Of a stretch of 64,000 nucleotides of DNA, positions 34,681 through 43,576 are shown in pieces (position 1 is the stretch's first letter; each line of letters starts with the position of its first letter). The notes under the pieces are model-generated. The model was not told the DNA's origin. It was given only the letters and a program-made list of their open reading frames with translations, and ran no database searches. Made by a program: the position numbers and the translations under genes. The DNA comes from Halalkalibacter oceani. GTDB lineage: Bacteria; Bacillota; Bacilli; Bacillales; Bacillaceae_D. The stretch covers positions 1-64,000 of the forward strand of contig NZ_JBEPKD010000014.1 in assembly GCF_040544555.1 (NCBI RefSeq). Direction: 5' to 3'.

Positions 34681-35730
34681 TTAACGCTGAGGATGAAAGA
34701 GCGCTTTTACATAGCCCTTGCCCCCATTTGTCATGTCACGGAATGCGTTTGGTCCTTCTCTTAGTGGCAATCGATGGGTAATCATCGGTTCCACCCGGAT
34801 CGCGCCTGTCTTCATAAAATGGACGGTCGCCTCCCATTCCCGGCCTGGAAACGGGGAGGAGAGCGCATTCCACGAGCCATAGAGACGCAATTCATTGCGG
34901 ACAATTTTCTCAAAATAAAAGCGTTCGACATTTACGTCACCGTAGGGGATTCCGAGAAAAACGACTTCTCCGCCTTTTTTCGGCAAGGCGAGCACTTGCG
35001 CCGAAGTGACAGGAGAGCCTGCCGCCTCGACTGCAAGGTCGACGCCTCGGCCGGCCGTCTTCTGATACATTTGTTCGTGGACCGGTGAGTGAGCGGCATG
35101 AATGATCACGTCAGCGCCGAGCCGCCTCGCAAGATCGAGCTTTGCTTCGTCGATGTCGATCGCAAAAACCCGCTTCGCGCCAAAAATTTTCGCCCATTGA
35201 ACCGCCAGCAGGCCGATGCTGCCGCAGCCGATAATCGCGACATCCGCTCCAGCCTGGATTGTCGTTTGATAGAAGCCATGAGCAACGACCGCGGACGGTT
35301 CAATGAGAGCGGCGGTATCATAGTCAATCTCTTCCGGCAAGGAAATGACGTTCCGTTCCGGTAGCGTCACATAGGTTGCAAACGCGCCGGGATGCCGTGC
35401 CCCGAGTACTGTTAAAGCTTCACATTGCGATAGCTTCCCCTGCTGGCAGCTTGGGCAGCTTCCACAATGAAAGGCGGGACAACCCGCCACCCGATCTCCT
35501 ACTTGGACGCTTTGTACATTCGCCCCTACTTCTTTCACGATACCGGAGAATTCATGACCGAATGTCATCCCTTTGACGTATGGGCCTAGTTTTTTATACC
35601 GTGATAGATCAGAACCGCATATGCCGGCAGCCATCACTTCAATTATGACGTCATCTTCGGAATTGAGAACAGGCTCTGGCATGTTCATATAACGGATATC
35701 CTGCACGCCATATAAATTTAACGCTTCCAT
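34681..35730 (-). CDS. gatD: Galactitol-1-phosphate dehydrogenase-like (GatD)
   Basis: A 349-residue zinc MDR enzyme. Catalytic zinc ligands lie in ICGSDLSR and FGHEFSG; the structural zinc loop is CGSCPSCQQGKLSQC; the Rossmann motif is IIGCGSIGLLA. YGSWNALSSPFPGREWEA matches GatD of enterobacteria, which oxidises galactitol-1-phosphate to tagatose-6-phosphate. The ATG at 35730 follows AGGAGAGGG. Its start abuts the stop of the 55-residue gene upstream. Last gene of the polyol PTS operon. Confidence 0.83.
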   Translation of the reverse strand: MEALNLYGVQDIRYMNMPEPVLNSEDDVIIEVMAAGICGSDLSRYKKLGPYVKGMTFGHEFSGIVKEVGANVQSVQVGDRVAGCPAFHCGSCPSCQQGKLSQCEALTVLGARHPGAFATYVTLPERNVISLPEEIDYDTAALIEPSAVVAHGFYQTTIQAGADVAIIGCGSIGLLAVQWAKIFGAKRVFAIDIDEAKLDLARRLGADVIIHAAHSPVHEQMYQKTAGRGVDLAVEAAGSPVTSAQVLALPKKGGEVVFLGIPYGDVNVERFYFEKIVRNELRLYGSWNALSSPFPGREWEATVHFMKTGAIRVEPMITHRLPLREGPNAFRDMTNGGKGYVKALFHPQR

Positions 35731-35731
35731 G

Positions 35732-35899
35732 CTACGCCCTCTCCTGACCTTCACTCGTTTTCTTCACTTTCGGCTTTGCGAGAACGCTATAGAGAGCAAA
35801 GCCAACGATCAGCGAGTTGAAAATCATTTGATAGTCAACGTAAAAGCTGACCAGCCCTCTTAATGGACCCAGCATAAAATCAAGCATCATCTCGACCAT
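35732..35899 (-). CDS. Small membrane protein in the galactitol PTS operon, 55 aa
   Basis: A 55-residue frame MVEMMLDFMLGPLRG... with one or two hydrophobic stretches (about 7-41) and a basic tail AKPKVKKTSEGQERA. GGAGTGA lies at proper spacing before the ATG at 35899. Its TAG stop is followed after one base by the gatD ATG, and the gatD ribosome site lies inside its coding sequence, so the two are translationally coupled. It sits between the two dehydrogenase genes. I do not recognise the family; a small accessory of the transporter or the dehydrogenases is a guess. Confidence 0.7.
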   Translation of the reverse strand: MVEMMLDFMLGPLRGLVSFYVDYQMIFNSLIVGFALYSVLAKPKVKKTSEGQERA

Positions 35900-35927
35900 G
35901 TTTCATCACTCCGATCTTTTTTGCGCC

Positions 35928-36962
35928 TTATTGTTCCTCCGGGACTAAAAGCACTTTAATCGCTTCTCCACTTTTGATTGCCTGATAGGCGCTTTCCCAC
36001 TGTGTAATCGGAAACTCGTGCGTCACAAGCGCTTTCGCATTAACCTGACCTTCATTCAGCAACGCAAGCGACGGTTCCCAGTCGGCCGGCTTCTGACTCC
36101 GGCTGCCGACAACGCGGATTTCTTTTTGAATGATTTTTTCCAAATCAAAGGAAACCTCTGCAGTCGCAAATAAACCTACCTGGCCGTACTGCCCCTTTTT
36201 CCGTAAAAGATCAAGCCCCTGCTTAGCCGCCGCCGCTGCCCCTGAGCATTCATAAACGACATCAGCGCCATATCCGTCCGTCAAAGAGCGGACGAGCTCT
36301 TTCACATCCTCTTCCTGCGTGTTGACGACATAGTCGATTCCGAGCTCCTTCGCCTTTTTGAGCCGGAGTTCATCATTGGTCAATCCCGTAATGATGACCC
36401 GCGCTCCTCTGCTTTTTGCGACCTGGGCCGTAAAGAGCCCGATTGGTCCTGGCCCAATGACAACGACAAGATCACCGTTTTCAATCTTCGTTTTTGCCAC
36501 AGCATGATACGTGCAGGCGAGCGGCTCCGTCATCGCTGCGGATTGATAATCAACACCTTCCGGCAGATGATGCAGGCTCTCTTTTCTGGCAATCAAGTAT
36601 TTGGCAAAACCGCCATCGACCTGTGTACCCAATCCTTTGCGATGCGGACAAAGATTATAATCGCCTGACTGGCAATAGCGGCATTCCCCGCAAACCTCGA
36701 ATGTTGTCTCCGACGTGACTCGGTCACCCACCTTGATATCCTTAACCCCCGCGCCGACCTCGACGATTTCTCCAGAAAACTCATGACCGAGCGTCACCGG
36801 GGTGCGTACTTTATAATGACCTTCGTACGTATGAATGTCCGAGCCGCAAATGCCGGCGTACTTCACTTCAATTTTCACCTGGTTCTCACCCGGCACTGGT
36901 TCAGGTTTTTCTTGAATATGAAGATGACCAAAGCCGTCTTCTGTTTTGACCAATGCTTTCAT
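35928..36962 (-). CDS. Zinc-dependent polyol dehydrogenase
   Basis: A 344-residue MDR dehydrogenase of the sorbitol/L-iditol dehydrogenase group. Catalytic zinc: YAGICGSDIHTYEG and GHEFSGE; structural zinc loop CGECRYCQSGDYNLC; Rossmann motif VIGPGPIGLFTA. TTAGGAGGCGACAG precedes the ATG. It follows the EIIC gene by 30 bp and precedes the 55-residue gene by 28 bp. Two different dehydrogenases in one PTS operon suggest either two polyol-phosphates or two oxidation steps. Confidence 0.85.
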   Translation of the reverse strand: MKALVKTEDGFGHLHIQEKPEPVPGENQVKIEVKYAGICGSDIHTYEGHYKVRTPVTLGHEFSGEIVEVGAGVKDIKVGDRVTSETTFEVCGECRYCQSGDYNLCPHRKGLGTQVDGGFAKYLIARKESLHHLPEGVDYQSAAMTEPLACTYHAVAKTKIENGDLVVVIGPGPIGLFTAQVAKSRGARVIITGLTNDELRLKKAKELGIDYVVNTQEEDVKELVRSLTDGYGADVVYECSGAAAAAKQGLDLLRKKGQYGQVGLFATAEVSFDLEKIIQKEIRVVGSRSQKPADWEPSLALLNEGQVNAKALVTHEFPITQWESAYQAIKSGEAIKVLLVPEEQ

Positions 36963-36992
36963 TCTGTCGCCTCCTAACCTGTTGCTCTTTTA

Positions 36993-38252
36993 TCAGCTGA
37001 ATAAAGCAAATAGCTTCACGATAATATAATTGATAATGTTGCCGCCCTGGTCGATGCTTGAAATCTGTCCTGCCCCTTCAGGTATGTTGAAATTGCTGTC
37101 GATCGCCATTTGCGTAAAAAGCGGCGCCACATCTGTCGCAATGTAAAGGGAGATCGCAATCATAATCGTACCGACGATAACCGAATGGACAATATTCCCG
37201 CGTGCCGCTCCGACAATAAAGGCGACAATAAACGGGATCGTCGCTAAATCACCGAATGGAAGCAGGGCATTCCCCGGCAGCACGACCGCCATAAATACCG
37301 TTATGGGTACTAAAATTAAGGCAGTTGAGATCACGGATGGATGTCCTAACGCGACAGCAGCATCCAGCCCGATATAAATTTCCCGATCGCCAAAGCGCTT
37401 ATTTAACCACTCACGCGCCGATTCGGACACAGGCATTAGCCCTTCCATTAAAATTTTGACCATCCGCGGCATTAAGACCATTACCGCCGCCATCGCAATT
37501 CCGATCTCGATCACATCACCGATGCTGTATCCTGCCAGGAAGCCGATTGTCGCCCCAAGGACAAGACCGATAAACATCGATTCTCCTAAAATACCAAAGC
37601 GCTTTTCAATCGTTTCCGGATCGACATTCCACTTTTTCACTCCCGGAATCCGTTGCAGGCCTTTGACTAAAAAAATTCCCGGCGCGTACGAAATCGTACT
37701 TCCTGTTGCGATTGAAACCCCCGGCAAGTCGTAAAACTCGCCGATCATCGGCGCCGTCCAGTCGGCAATTTTCAGACAAACAATTTGGAAAAGAACGGCC
37801 GCAATCAACGCAAGCACAACCTGGTTCGTAATCGTGTAGACCATCGCCGCTGTAAAAGTATAATGCCAGAAGTTCCAAATATCGACATTCATCGTCTTCG
37901 TTGTTTTCGTCGCGAGCATAATCACATTGACCAGTAAACCAAGAGGAATAATAAATGCGGCAACAATCGAGGCCCAGGCAATCGACGATGAGGCAGGCCA
38001 GCCGATGTCGATGACATTTAATTCGACTCCGAGACGGTCAACCATCCCTTGCGCCGCCGGACCTAAATTATGAACGAGTAAATCAACGACCAGAAAGATC
38101 CCAACGAAAGCGATTCCAATTGTCAGCCCCGAGCGGAATGCTTTACCCGGCTTTTGGCCAAAAATCATGCCGAGGATAAAAATCGCGACCGGCAAAATAA
38201 CAGTTGCTCCTAAATCTAAGAACCCTTGAATGAAATTCACGAAGCCCTCCAT
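36993..38252 (-). CDS. gatC: PTS galactitol-type EIIC permease
   Basis: A 419-residue membrane protein of the galactitol (Gat) EIIC family, about ten helices. Gat-family words are LDLGATVILPVAIFILGMIFGQKPG near the N-terminus (in parts: ILPVAIF, FGQKPGKAF) and AVALGHPSVIST (about 292-303). It moves the polyol while EIIB phosphorylates it. GGGGGAAGACAG precedes the ATG. Order EIIA-EIIB-EIIC matches gat operons. Exact polyol unproven. Confidence 0.9.
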   Translation of the reverse strand: MEGFVNFIQGFLDLGATVILPVAIFILGMIFGQKPGKAFRSGLTIGIAFVGIFLVVDLLVHNLGPAAQGMVDRLGVELNVIDIGWPASSSIAWASIVAAFIIPLGLLVNVIMLATKTTKTMNVDIWNFWHYTFTAAMVYTITNQVVLALIAAVLFQIVCLKIADWTAPMIGEFYDLPGVSIATGSTISYAPGIFLVKGLQRIPGVKKWNVDPETIEKRFGILGESMFIGLVLGATIGFLAGYSIGDVIEIGIAMAAVMVLMPRMVKILMEGLMPVSESAREWLNKRFGDREIYIGLDAAVALGHPSVISTALILVPITVFMAVVLPGNALLPFGDLATIPFIVAFIVGAARGNIVHSVIVGTIMIAISLYIATDVAPLFTQMAIDSNFNIPEGAGQISSIDQGGNIINYIIVKLFALFS

Positions 38253-38282
38253 CTGTCTTCCCCCTTTTTTCCGAGCAGAGCC

Positions 38283-38307
38283 CGGTTTCCCTGTGCAAGG
38301 GAAACCG
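38283..38307 (-). terminator. Intercistronic hairpin between EIIB and EIIC
   Basis: CGGTTTCCC/GGGAAACCG with loop TGTGCAA in the 78-bp gap. No T-run follows, so mRNA processing or differential stability is more likely than termination. Confidence 0.45.
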
Positions 38308-38330
38308 AGTCATTTATTGAACTGAGTTTC

Positions 38331-38615
38331 CTACGCTTTCAGCGCTTCGAGAATCTGTTTCTTTGTCTCGTCTGTGCCAATCCCTGTCAAAAACGATCTG
38401 GCGTTAATAACCGGAAATGGATATTCTGCTTTCGTCATCGCTGTCGTGACGAGAAGATCCGCTGTATCTTTATGACTTGCCACCTCGGCAATTTTAATTT
38501 GGACTAAATCGATTGTTAAATTATGCTCTTTCGCCATCTCTTCAATCGCGTTGTTGACAACCGTTGATGTAGCGATCCCGGCTCCGCAGGCCACTAATAC
38601 TTTTTTCTTTTTCAT
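38331..38615 (-). CDS. gatB: PTS galactitol-type EIIB
   Basis: A 94-residue cytoplasmic PTS subunit. The phospho-cysteine is C10 in VLVACGAGIATSTVV, the P-loop of Gat/Lac-type EIIB proteins. It takes phosphate from EIIA and gives it to the incoming polyol. AAGGAGGTGAATAACA precedes the ATG, only 3 bp after the EIIA stop codon. Confidence 0.93.
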   Translation of the reverse strand: MKKKKVLVACGAGIATSTVVNNAIEEMAKEHNLTIDLVQIKIAEVASHKDTADLLVTTAMTKAEYPFPVINARSFLTGIGTDETKKQILEALKA

Positions 38616-38617
38616 TG

Positions 38618-39106
38618 TTATTCACCTCCTTCATCTGATAAACAAGTTAATTGATCTGTTAAGTATGTTTTCAGCGTTGTCGGATTCATTTCCTTGACTA
38701 TCTTCTGCAGCTTTTCTTCACTTTGAAGAATGCGCATTAATTGCTGCAACAGCTTAAGTTGGGAATGCGCTTCATCCATCGCCAGCATGAAGACGACCTT
38801 CACCGGCACCGTCTCCGTCGGAGCTCCCCCCATCACTCCGAATTCAACCGGATGACGCAAGACAGCCACGCTAATCGACTTCCGCCTGACATGCTCGACA
38901 TCCGTATGGGGAATCGCCACGGCTACCCCGCCAGTTGGAAGCCCTGTTGAATACTCTCCTTCTCTCTTAATGACAGCATCAACATAGCTCTCTTTAACCA
39001 AGCCGTGATCGACCATATTTCTTCCCATTACTTCTAAAATATCTTCCTTCGTTTTCCCGACGAGATCTATTAAAATCGTCGATTCATTCAGCACCCATTC
39101 GCTCAT
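38618..39106 (-). CDS. gatA: PTS EIIA, fructose/mannitol superfamily (Gat-type)
   Basis: A 162-residue PTS EIIA with the phospho-histidine at H67 in VAIPHTDVEHV. It carries phosphate from HPr to EIIB. AGGAGCATGAGTC precedes the ATG. It is 35 bp downstream of the regulator gene and opens the structural part of the operon. Confidence 0.92.
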   Translation of the reverse strand: MSEWVLNESTILIDLVGKTKEDILEVMGRNMVDHGLVKESYVDAVIKREGEYSTGLPTGGVAVAIPHTDVEHVRRKSISVAVLRHPVEFGVMGGAPTETVPVKVVFMLAMDEAHSQLKLLQQLMRILQSEEKLQKIVKEMNPTTLKTYLTDQLTCLSDEGGE

Positions 39107-39141
39107 GACTCATGCTCCTATCCTGATAAACTCTCTTTCTC

Positions 39142-41197
39142 TCAATCACTTGAATACATCTCGATCATGTCATATATTTCAGCAACGGTGTTTGCCTCGA
39201 TCAGCCGCTTCCGGTCTTTTTCTGAAGCGGCCAGCTTGAATAGCTGCCTCAACGCCCGGATATGCTGCTGCTTGTCGACAGCGGCTATGACGATCATCAG
39301 CTGGACATCCTCCTCGGCTGTAAAGGCGACCGGCTTCTGTAAGCGTAGTAAGCTCATTCCAACTTCTCTGGCTCCTTCTTCGGGTGCCGCATGAGGAATC
39401 GCAAGTCCTGGTGCAATGATAATATAAGGATCGCGCACCGGATTGCGGACGAGCGCTTCGACATATCGCTCTTCCACTACTCCGCCTCGAACGAGTGGTT
39501 CTGCCGCCAGTCGCAACGCGTCCTCCCATGATGGAGCCGAATGCCTGAGCGAAATATGCCCCGGTCGGATTAATTCACGTAAGCTGACTTTTTCATCACC
39601 GCGGTCAATCGCTGCCACCTGCTGCTGGTTTTGGAACAAATAATAGCCAAGCTCTTTTTTTAATCCTTTTTCATCCTCGATCTTCGTATAATTCCTGACG
39701 ATGTCGATGACATAATCCAAGTTAATTTCATTCGGACTATAACCATGAAGATCTTGCATCACCTGTTGCTTCAGACGCTGTCTCTCTTCTCTGCCGAGAA
39801 ACGTCTTCGTTACATAAAGCGGCTTTTCCGTTTCTAGCTTCGTTTGCGAAAAGACGATATCGTAAGAAAGATGATACTCATAAAACTCCCGCATCGATAG
39901 CGAGTCGAGAAAAATAAATTCAGGGAACAACCCGCTCAATTCCTGAAACATCAGCCTCGATACAGACACCCCTTGAGGACAGACGACAATCGCCTTAACT
40001 TTCTTTTCAATGCTTTCCCCCTGCCTTGTCATCCAGGAGCCGATCAGCATCGTAATATACATCACTTCCACATCTGGCATTTTAGCGCCGATGACTTTTT
40101 CAAGCGGTCCAATACTTCTCCGCACTAAATGAAGCAGCTCCTGATATTCCTGGCTGAAGGACTCTTTTACTTCATCGATTTCCGCCAATTGATATTTGAT
40201 GCGATAACGCCGGCTTAATATGCTGCAGCAGCTTTTTGAACAGCAGCTCTCGTTCTTGAAAGTACACGCATGCACTTTGCTCAAACTGTCTCAGCATATC
40301 GGCAATTGCGGCCTGCAACTGCGGAATCACCGGATCGCCCTTCACCTCAGACCAATGAATATTGGAGGTCAGCAAATGCAAGGTAATAAACAGCCGCTCC
40401 TGTATCGGCGCCTCTGAACCGGAACGAAAAATCTCTTTTGTCGCCTCGTACTCCCTCGTCTCCGCCAGCTCCTGATAGCAGTCCGGAAAAGGTTCTAACA
40501 GGCATCCATTTTCAATTCGCCTTAACACAAGGAGAAAGACATAGGGCATCACTTGAAGCTTTTCGTCAGTAAATTTAATAGCCAGTTCGCTTTCCACTTT
40601 TTCGATTTGCTTGTTCAGCTGATCAATTTCAGCTTGTTCAATAGAGGCGGTCGCCATGAACAGCTTTTTCCCGGAATGAATGCCGAAAATGAAATTCGTC
40701 ACCCTGACCAGCAGCCGGCGAATATGAAGCTCGTTCCCTTCCAACAGATAGCCGGATTTACGAGAGTAACGTACACTCAGCCCATATTCAAAGGCATAGT
40801 GATGCACCTGCTTCAGATCACTCAGGATCGTGTTCTTGCTATAACCAAGCTCTGAATGAAAATGAAGAAGGGAAAGCTCCTCTTTACTGCTAATGAGCAT
40901 GAGCAGAATCAGGTAAACCCGCTGTTCCTCTGTTAAAAACTGAACAGTCTCCTGCTCCCCCGGAACATGCTCCCGATTTATCTTCGCAAAAACAGAGTGA
41001 TCAACAACAAAATGGCCTTGTCTCGTCCTTTCGATTTCAGGAAGCTCTTCTTCCTTGAGCCAGGCATTTATTTGCTTAATCGTGTACCCCAGCTGACGTC
41101 TGGATAACTGATATTTCTTCACTAATAAAGCGCTTGTTACATTTGGATTACGTGCTAACTCATTAAGGATCTTTTGACTTCGCTCATTGAGTGCCAA
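39142..41197 (-). pseudogene. PRD-containing PTS regulator (MtlR/LicR/GatR type), frameshifted
   Basis: Two overlapping frames (40172-41197 and 39142-40284) together make one activator of about 684 residues. In order: N-terminal HTH domains (about 1-165), two PRDs (about 175-400), a Gat-type EIIB-like domain with VVCPQGVSVSRL, and a C-terminal EIIA-like domain with GLAIPHAAPEEG. Frame 1 runs ...LLQHIKPA then departs into SHQIS; the correct continuation YRIKYQLAEIDE lies in the next frame. Removing one T at GCGTTATCGC (plus 40206-40207) restores the reading. The start is TTG at 41197 behind AAGGAGGG. Real mutation, slippage site or sequencing error cannot be told apart here. Confidence 0.85.
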
Positions 41198-41330
41198 TCA
41201 AATCCCTCCTTGCAAAATTGATTATATCACCGAGAGGCACACAGAAGTATGCGCTTTCATCCCAAATTATGGGGCAACGATTGTACAACTTCGCGATTTA
41301 CTATATCATTCAACGCCGGTAAATGGGAAA

Positions 41331-41360
41331 GAAACCAACCGCAACATGCTGTTGGTTTCC
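41331..41360 (-). terminator. Terminator of the ger operon
   Basis: GAAACCAAC/GTTGGTTTC (41331-41339/41351-41359) 15 bp beyond the gerC stop, followed on the minus strand by TTTCCCATTT. Confidence 0.6.
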
Positions 41361-41374
41361 GTGATGATCTACTT

Positions 41375-42466
41375 TTAGTAAACCAAGCCCGTATCCAGAA
41401 TAGTCACTTTAATTTGTGGTTTAACATCGATCTTTGAAAAACCTTCTGGCCAATTTAATTTTTTCCACTCATCAAAAGGCAGTTGCTGCCTAATATACTG
41501 CCCGAAACCAACATTATCTGCTGGGATCTCTTGCATCTGTTTAATTACGCCTGTTACTAGTTCCTCCAAATGTGCAGCAATACTGCGCTCTAATGAAAAG
41601 ATCTCTTCTTTGCTTGATAAGTCCCTTGAACCTTGGTATTCCAATAAATACCCACTGAATTCAATATTCATGGTAACCTGTACGTTATCAATGCTTTCTA
41701 CATTCACGCCAATCTGCCGATGTGGTGATAAAAAACTAAAAAGTGTTTTTTCATCATCAAGCTTAATACTTAAATCCCCTCTCTTAAAGTCACCTGTCAC
41801 TAAAAAAAGAATACGTGATGTAGTAGGATCTAAACTTTTCACAAAACGATCTTCTTGAAAGAGCGCCACCCCGTTAGAGATCATTCCTTCCTCCCCAATT
41901 AATAAGTAAGCGGCCATCGGATCAATCCCATCATCGTAATAATCACTAAAGAAACGATTCAAGCTCATATCAGGAATCGTATTTAATTTGGCTTCTTTTT
42001 TTAATAAAAAAGCGATCGATTCGTCTAATTCAGAGAAATATGGGTATTTGTTTGTCATTAAATCGTTCGCCCGACCTTTTACAACCGAGATTCTAAGTCT
42101 TGTTCCGATGATCGGGTCTCTTTTTAACGTGTCAATAATTTGTTTTACTCCTTCTTTCGCTAAATCCTCACCAATTAAAATACTTCTAATCTGACCCGCT
42201 ACTAAATTTTTATCTGTTTGTCTCGAAAGAAAAATCCACGCTTCTTTACTTGTTTCAGCAATAGTTGAAATCGTTTGCCGGGCTAATTCATTTGAATCAT
42301 CTACCGGAAATGAAACTGTGACAAGTAACTTCCCCTCATGTTCACCAGCTGTAATTCTATCGTAGCCGATTGTATGTACAAATCCTAATTCTTCTACAAT
42401 TTTATGATCCGCACATCCCGTGCACAGCAGTACAACAATGATCAATAACAAAATACTATGCTTCAT
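41375..42466 (-). CDS. gerC: Spore germination lipoprotein, Ger(x)C family
   Basis: A 363-residue C subunit of a germinant receptor. Lipoprotein signal with lipobox LCTGC (about residue 18), then VEELGFVHTIGYDR, typical of GerAC/GerBC. The C-terminal domain (about 200-355) is the GerAC domain. The ATG at 42466 is chosen with AAGGAGG 10 bases upstream; the GTG at 42475 sits one base behind that site. Its 5' end overlaps the end of gerB. Acts at the inner spore membrane, anchored by a lipid. Confidence 0.92.
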   Translation of the reverse strand: MKHSILLLIIVVLLCTGCADHKIVEELGFVHTIGYDRITAGEHEGKLLVTVSFPVDDSNELARQTISTIAETSKEAWIFLSRQTDKNLVAGQIRSILIGEDLAKEGVKQIIDTLKRDPIIGTRLRISVVKGRANDLMTNKYPYFSELDESIAFLLKKEAKLNTIPDMSLNRFFSDYYDDGIDPMAAYLLIGEEGMISNGVALFQEDRFVKSLDPTTSRILFLVTGDFKRGDLSIKLDDEKTLFSFLSPHRQIGVNVESIDNVQVTMNIEFSGYLLEYQGSRDLSSKEEIFSLERSIAAHLEELVTGVIKQMQEIPADNVGFGQYIRQQLPFDEWKKLNWPEGFSKIDVKPQIKVTILDTGLVY

Positions 42467-43538
42467 TATGTGCACGCCTCCTTTTCAACAAAAGGTAAAA
42501 GAAAAGCAGCGCGATTAAGGTTAGAGTTATGATGCTTTGTACAACAATCATGTTTTGAATCCACAGATCAAGTTCATACCTTGTATTCCATGAATATGTG
42601 ACAATAAAGCTAATGGCGAACAAAAAAAACGCAGCGAGTGGAGGATGAGAGACCGGACGAATTCTCAGCAACATTTGGACAGCTACCCACATATACATCC
42701 CACTTGTTACCAATACTTTCATCATAAATAGAATAAAAATCAAGCCATCAATTCGTTCAATAAATGGGAGCTGGAAATACCTCAGCATCGATATAATCGG
42801 ATAAACTTGAGTGGTCAGATGATGAAAACTGGTGAAACCATAAGCAATAAACGTCACAACTAGATAAACCATCGTCGTTAACACGTGAGCGAAATAGACA
42901 TACCTCATGGCTTTAGGTGTCTGCTCAATAAAATGAAAAAGAAAAAGGACCAGTTCAAACCCTAAAAAGGCAGAGAAGGTTTCAATACTCCCCCCGAATA
43001 AATCTCCTCGATATTCAAAAAAATAAGGTGTAAGATGTACCCATTCAAAGTCAGGAATAAAATAAAGCACCAACAAATCGAGCCAGACAGTTAAAAAAAA
43101 CAAAAAAACTATACTTCTTACAATAGCTTGAATACTGCTGGTCACAAAAAAATAGAGAAGAACCACAAACACCACCAACAAAAGATTAACGTTAGTCGAA
43201 GGATAAAATATCATTTTGACAATCGATACATATTTTTTAGCAATGGTAAACGCACTAATTGCCCAAAATATGCTTAAAAATAAATACAGAAGCTTATGTA
43301 TGATGCCTGGAAATATCCCCTCCAGTACTTCATATATCGATTTACCATCTTGCCAACGATAAATAAAATCCATAAGCACAATCAACCCTAATACAAATAG
43401 AGAGATAAGAGAAATAAGGATCCAGCCGTTTGTTCCAAAATTCAGCGCTATAATACGAGGTAGAGTAAATAAAATCACTCCCACTTGCGTCATGTAAACT
43501 AGAAAAAAAAGATGAATAGGATGAATTTTCTCTGTCAT
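42456..43538 (-). CDS. gerB: Spore germination receptor B subunit, GerAB family
   Basis: A 360-residue, ten-helix protein of the amino-acid permease superfamily. GVILFTLPRIIALNFGTNGW (about 21-40) is the GerAB N-terminal signature. The B subunit binds the germinant. The ATG at 43538 follows GGGGAG. It lies between gerA (38 bp upstream) and gerC (overlapping), the usual A-B-C order. Confidence 0.92.
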   Translation of the reverse strand: MTEKIHPIHLFFLVYMTQVGVILFTLPRIIALNFGTNGWILISLISLFVLGLIVLMDFIYRWQDGKSIYEVLEGIFPGIIHKLLYLFLSIFWAISAFTIAKKYVSIVKMIFYPSTNVNLLLVVFVVLLYFFVTSSIQAIVRSIVFLFFLTVWLDLLVLYFIPDFEWVHLTPYFFEYRGDLFGGSIETFSAFLGFELVLFLFHFIEQTPKAMRYVYFAHVLTTMVYLVVTFIAYGFTSFHHLTTQVYPIISMLRYFQLPFIERIDGLIFILFMMKVLVTSGMYMWVAVQMLLRIRPVSHPPLAAFFLFAISFIVTYSWNTRYELDLWIQNMIVVQSIITLTLIALLFFYLLLKRRRAHNEA

Positions 43539-43576
43539 CAAATCAAAACTCCCCGCTTCGATATATGCTCCTTTAC

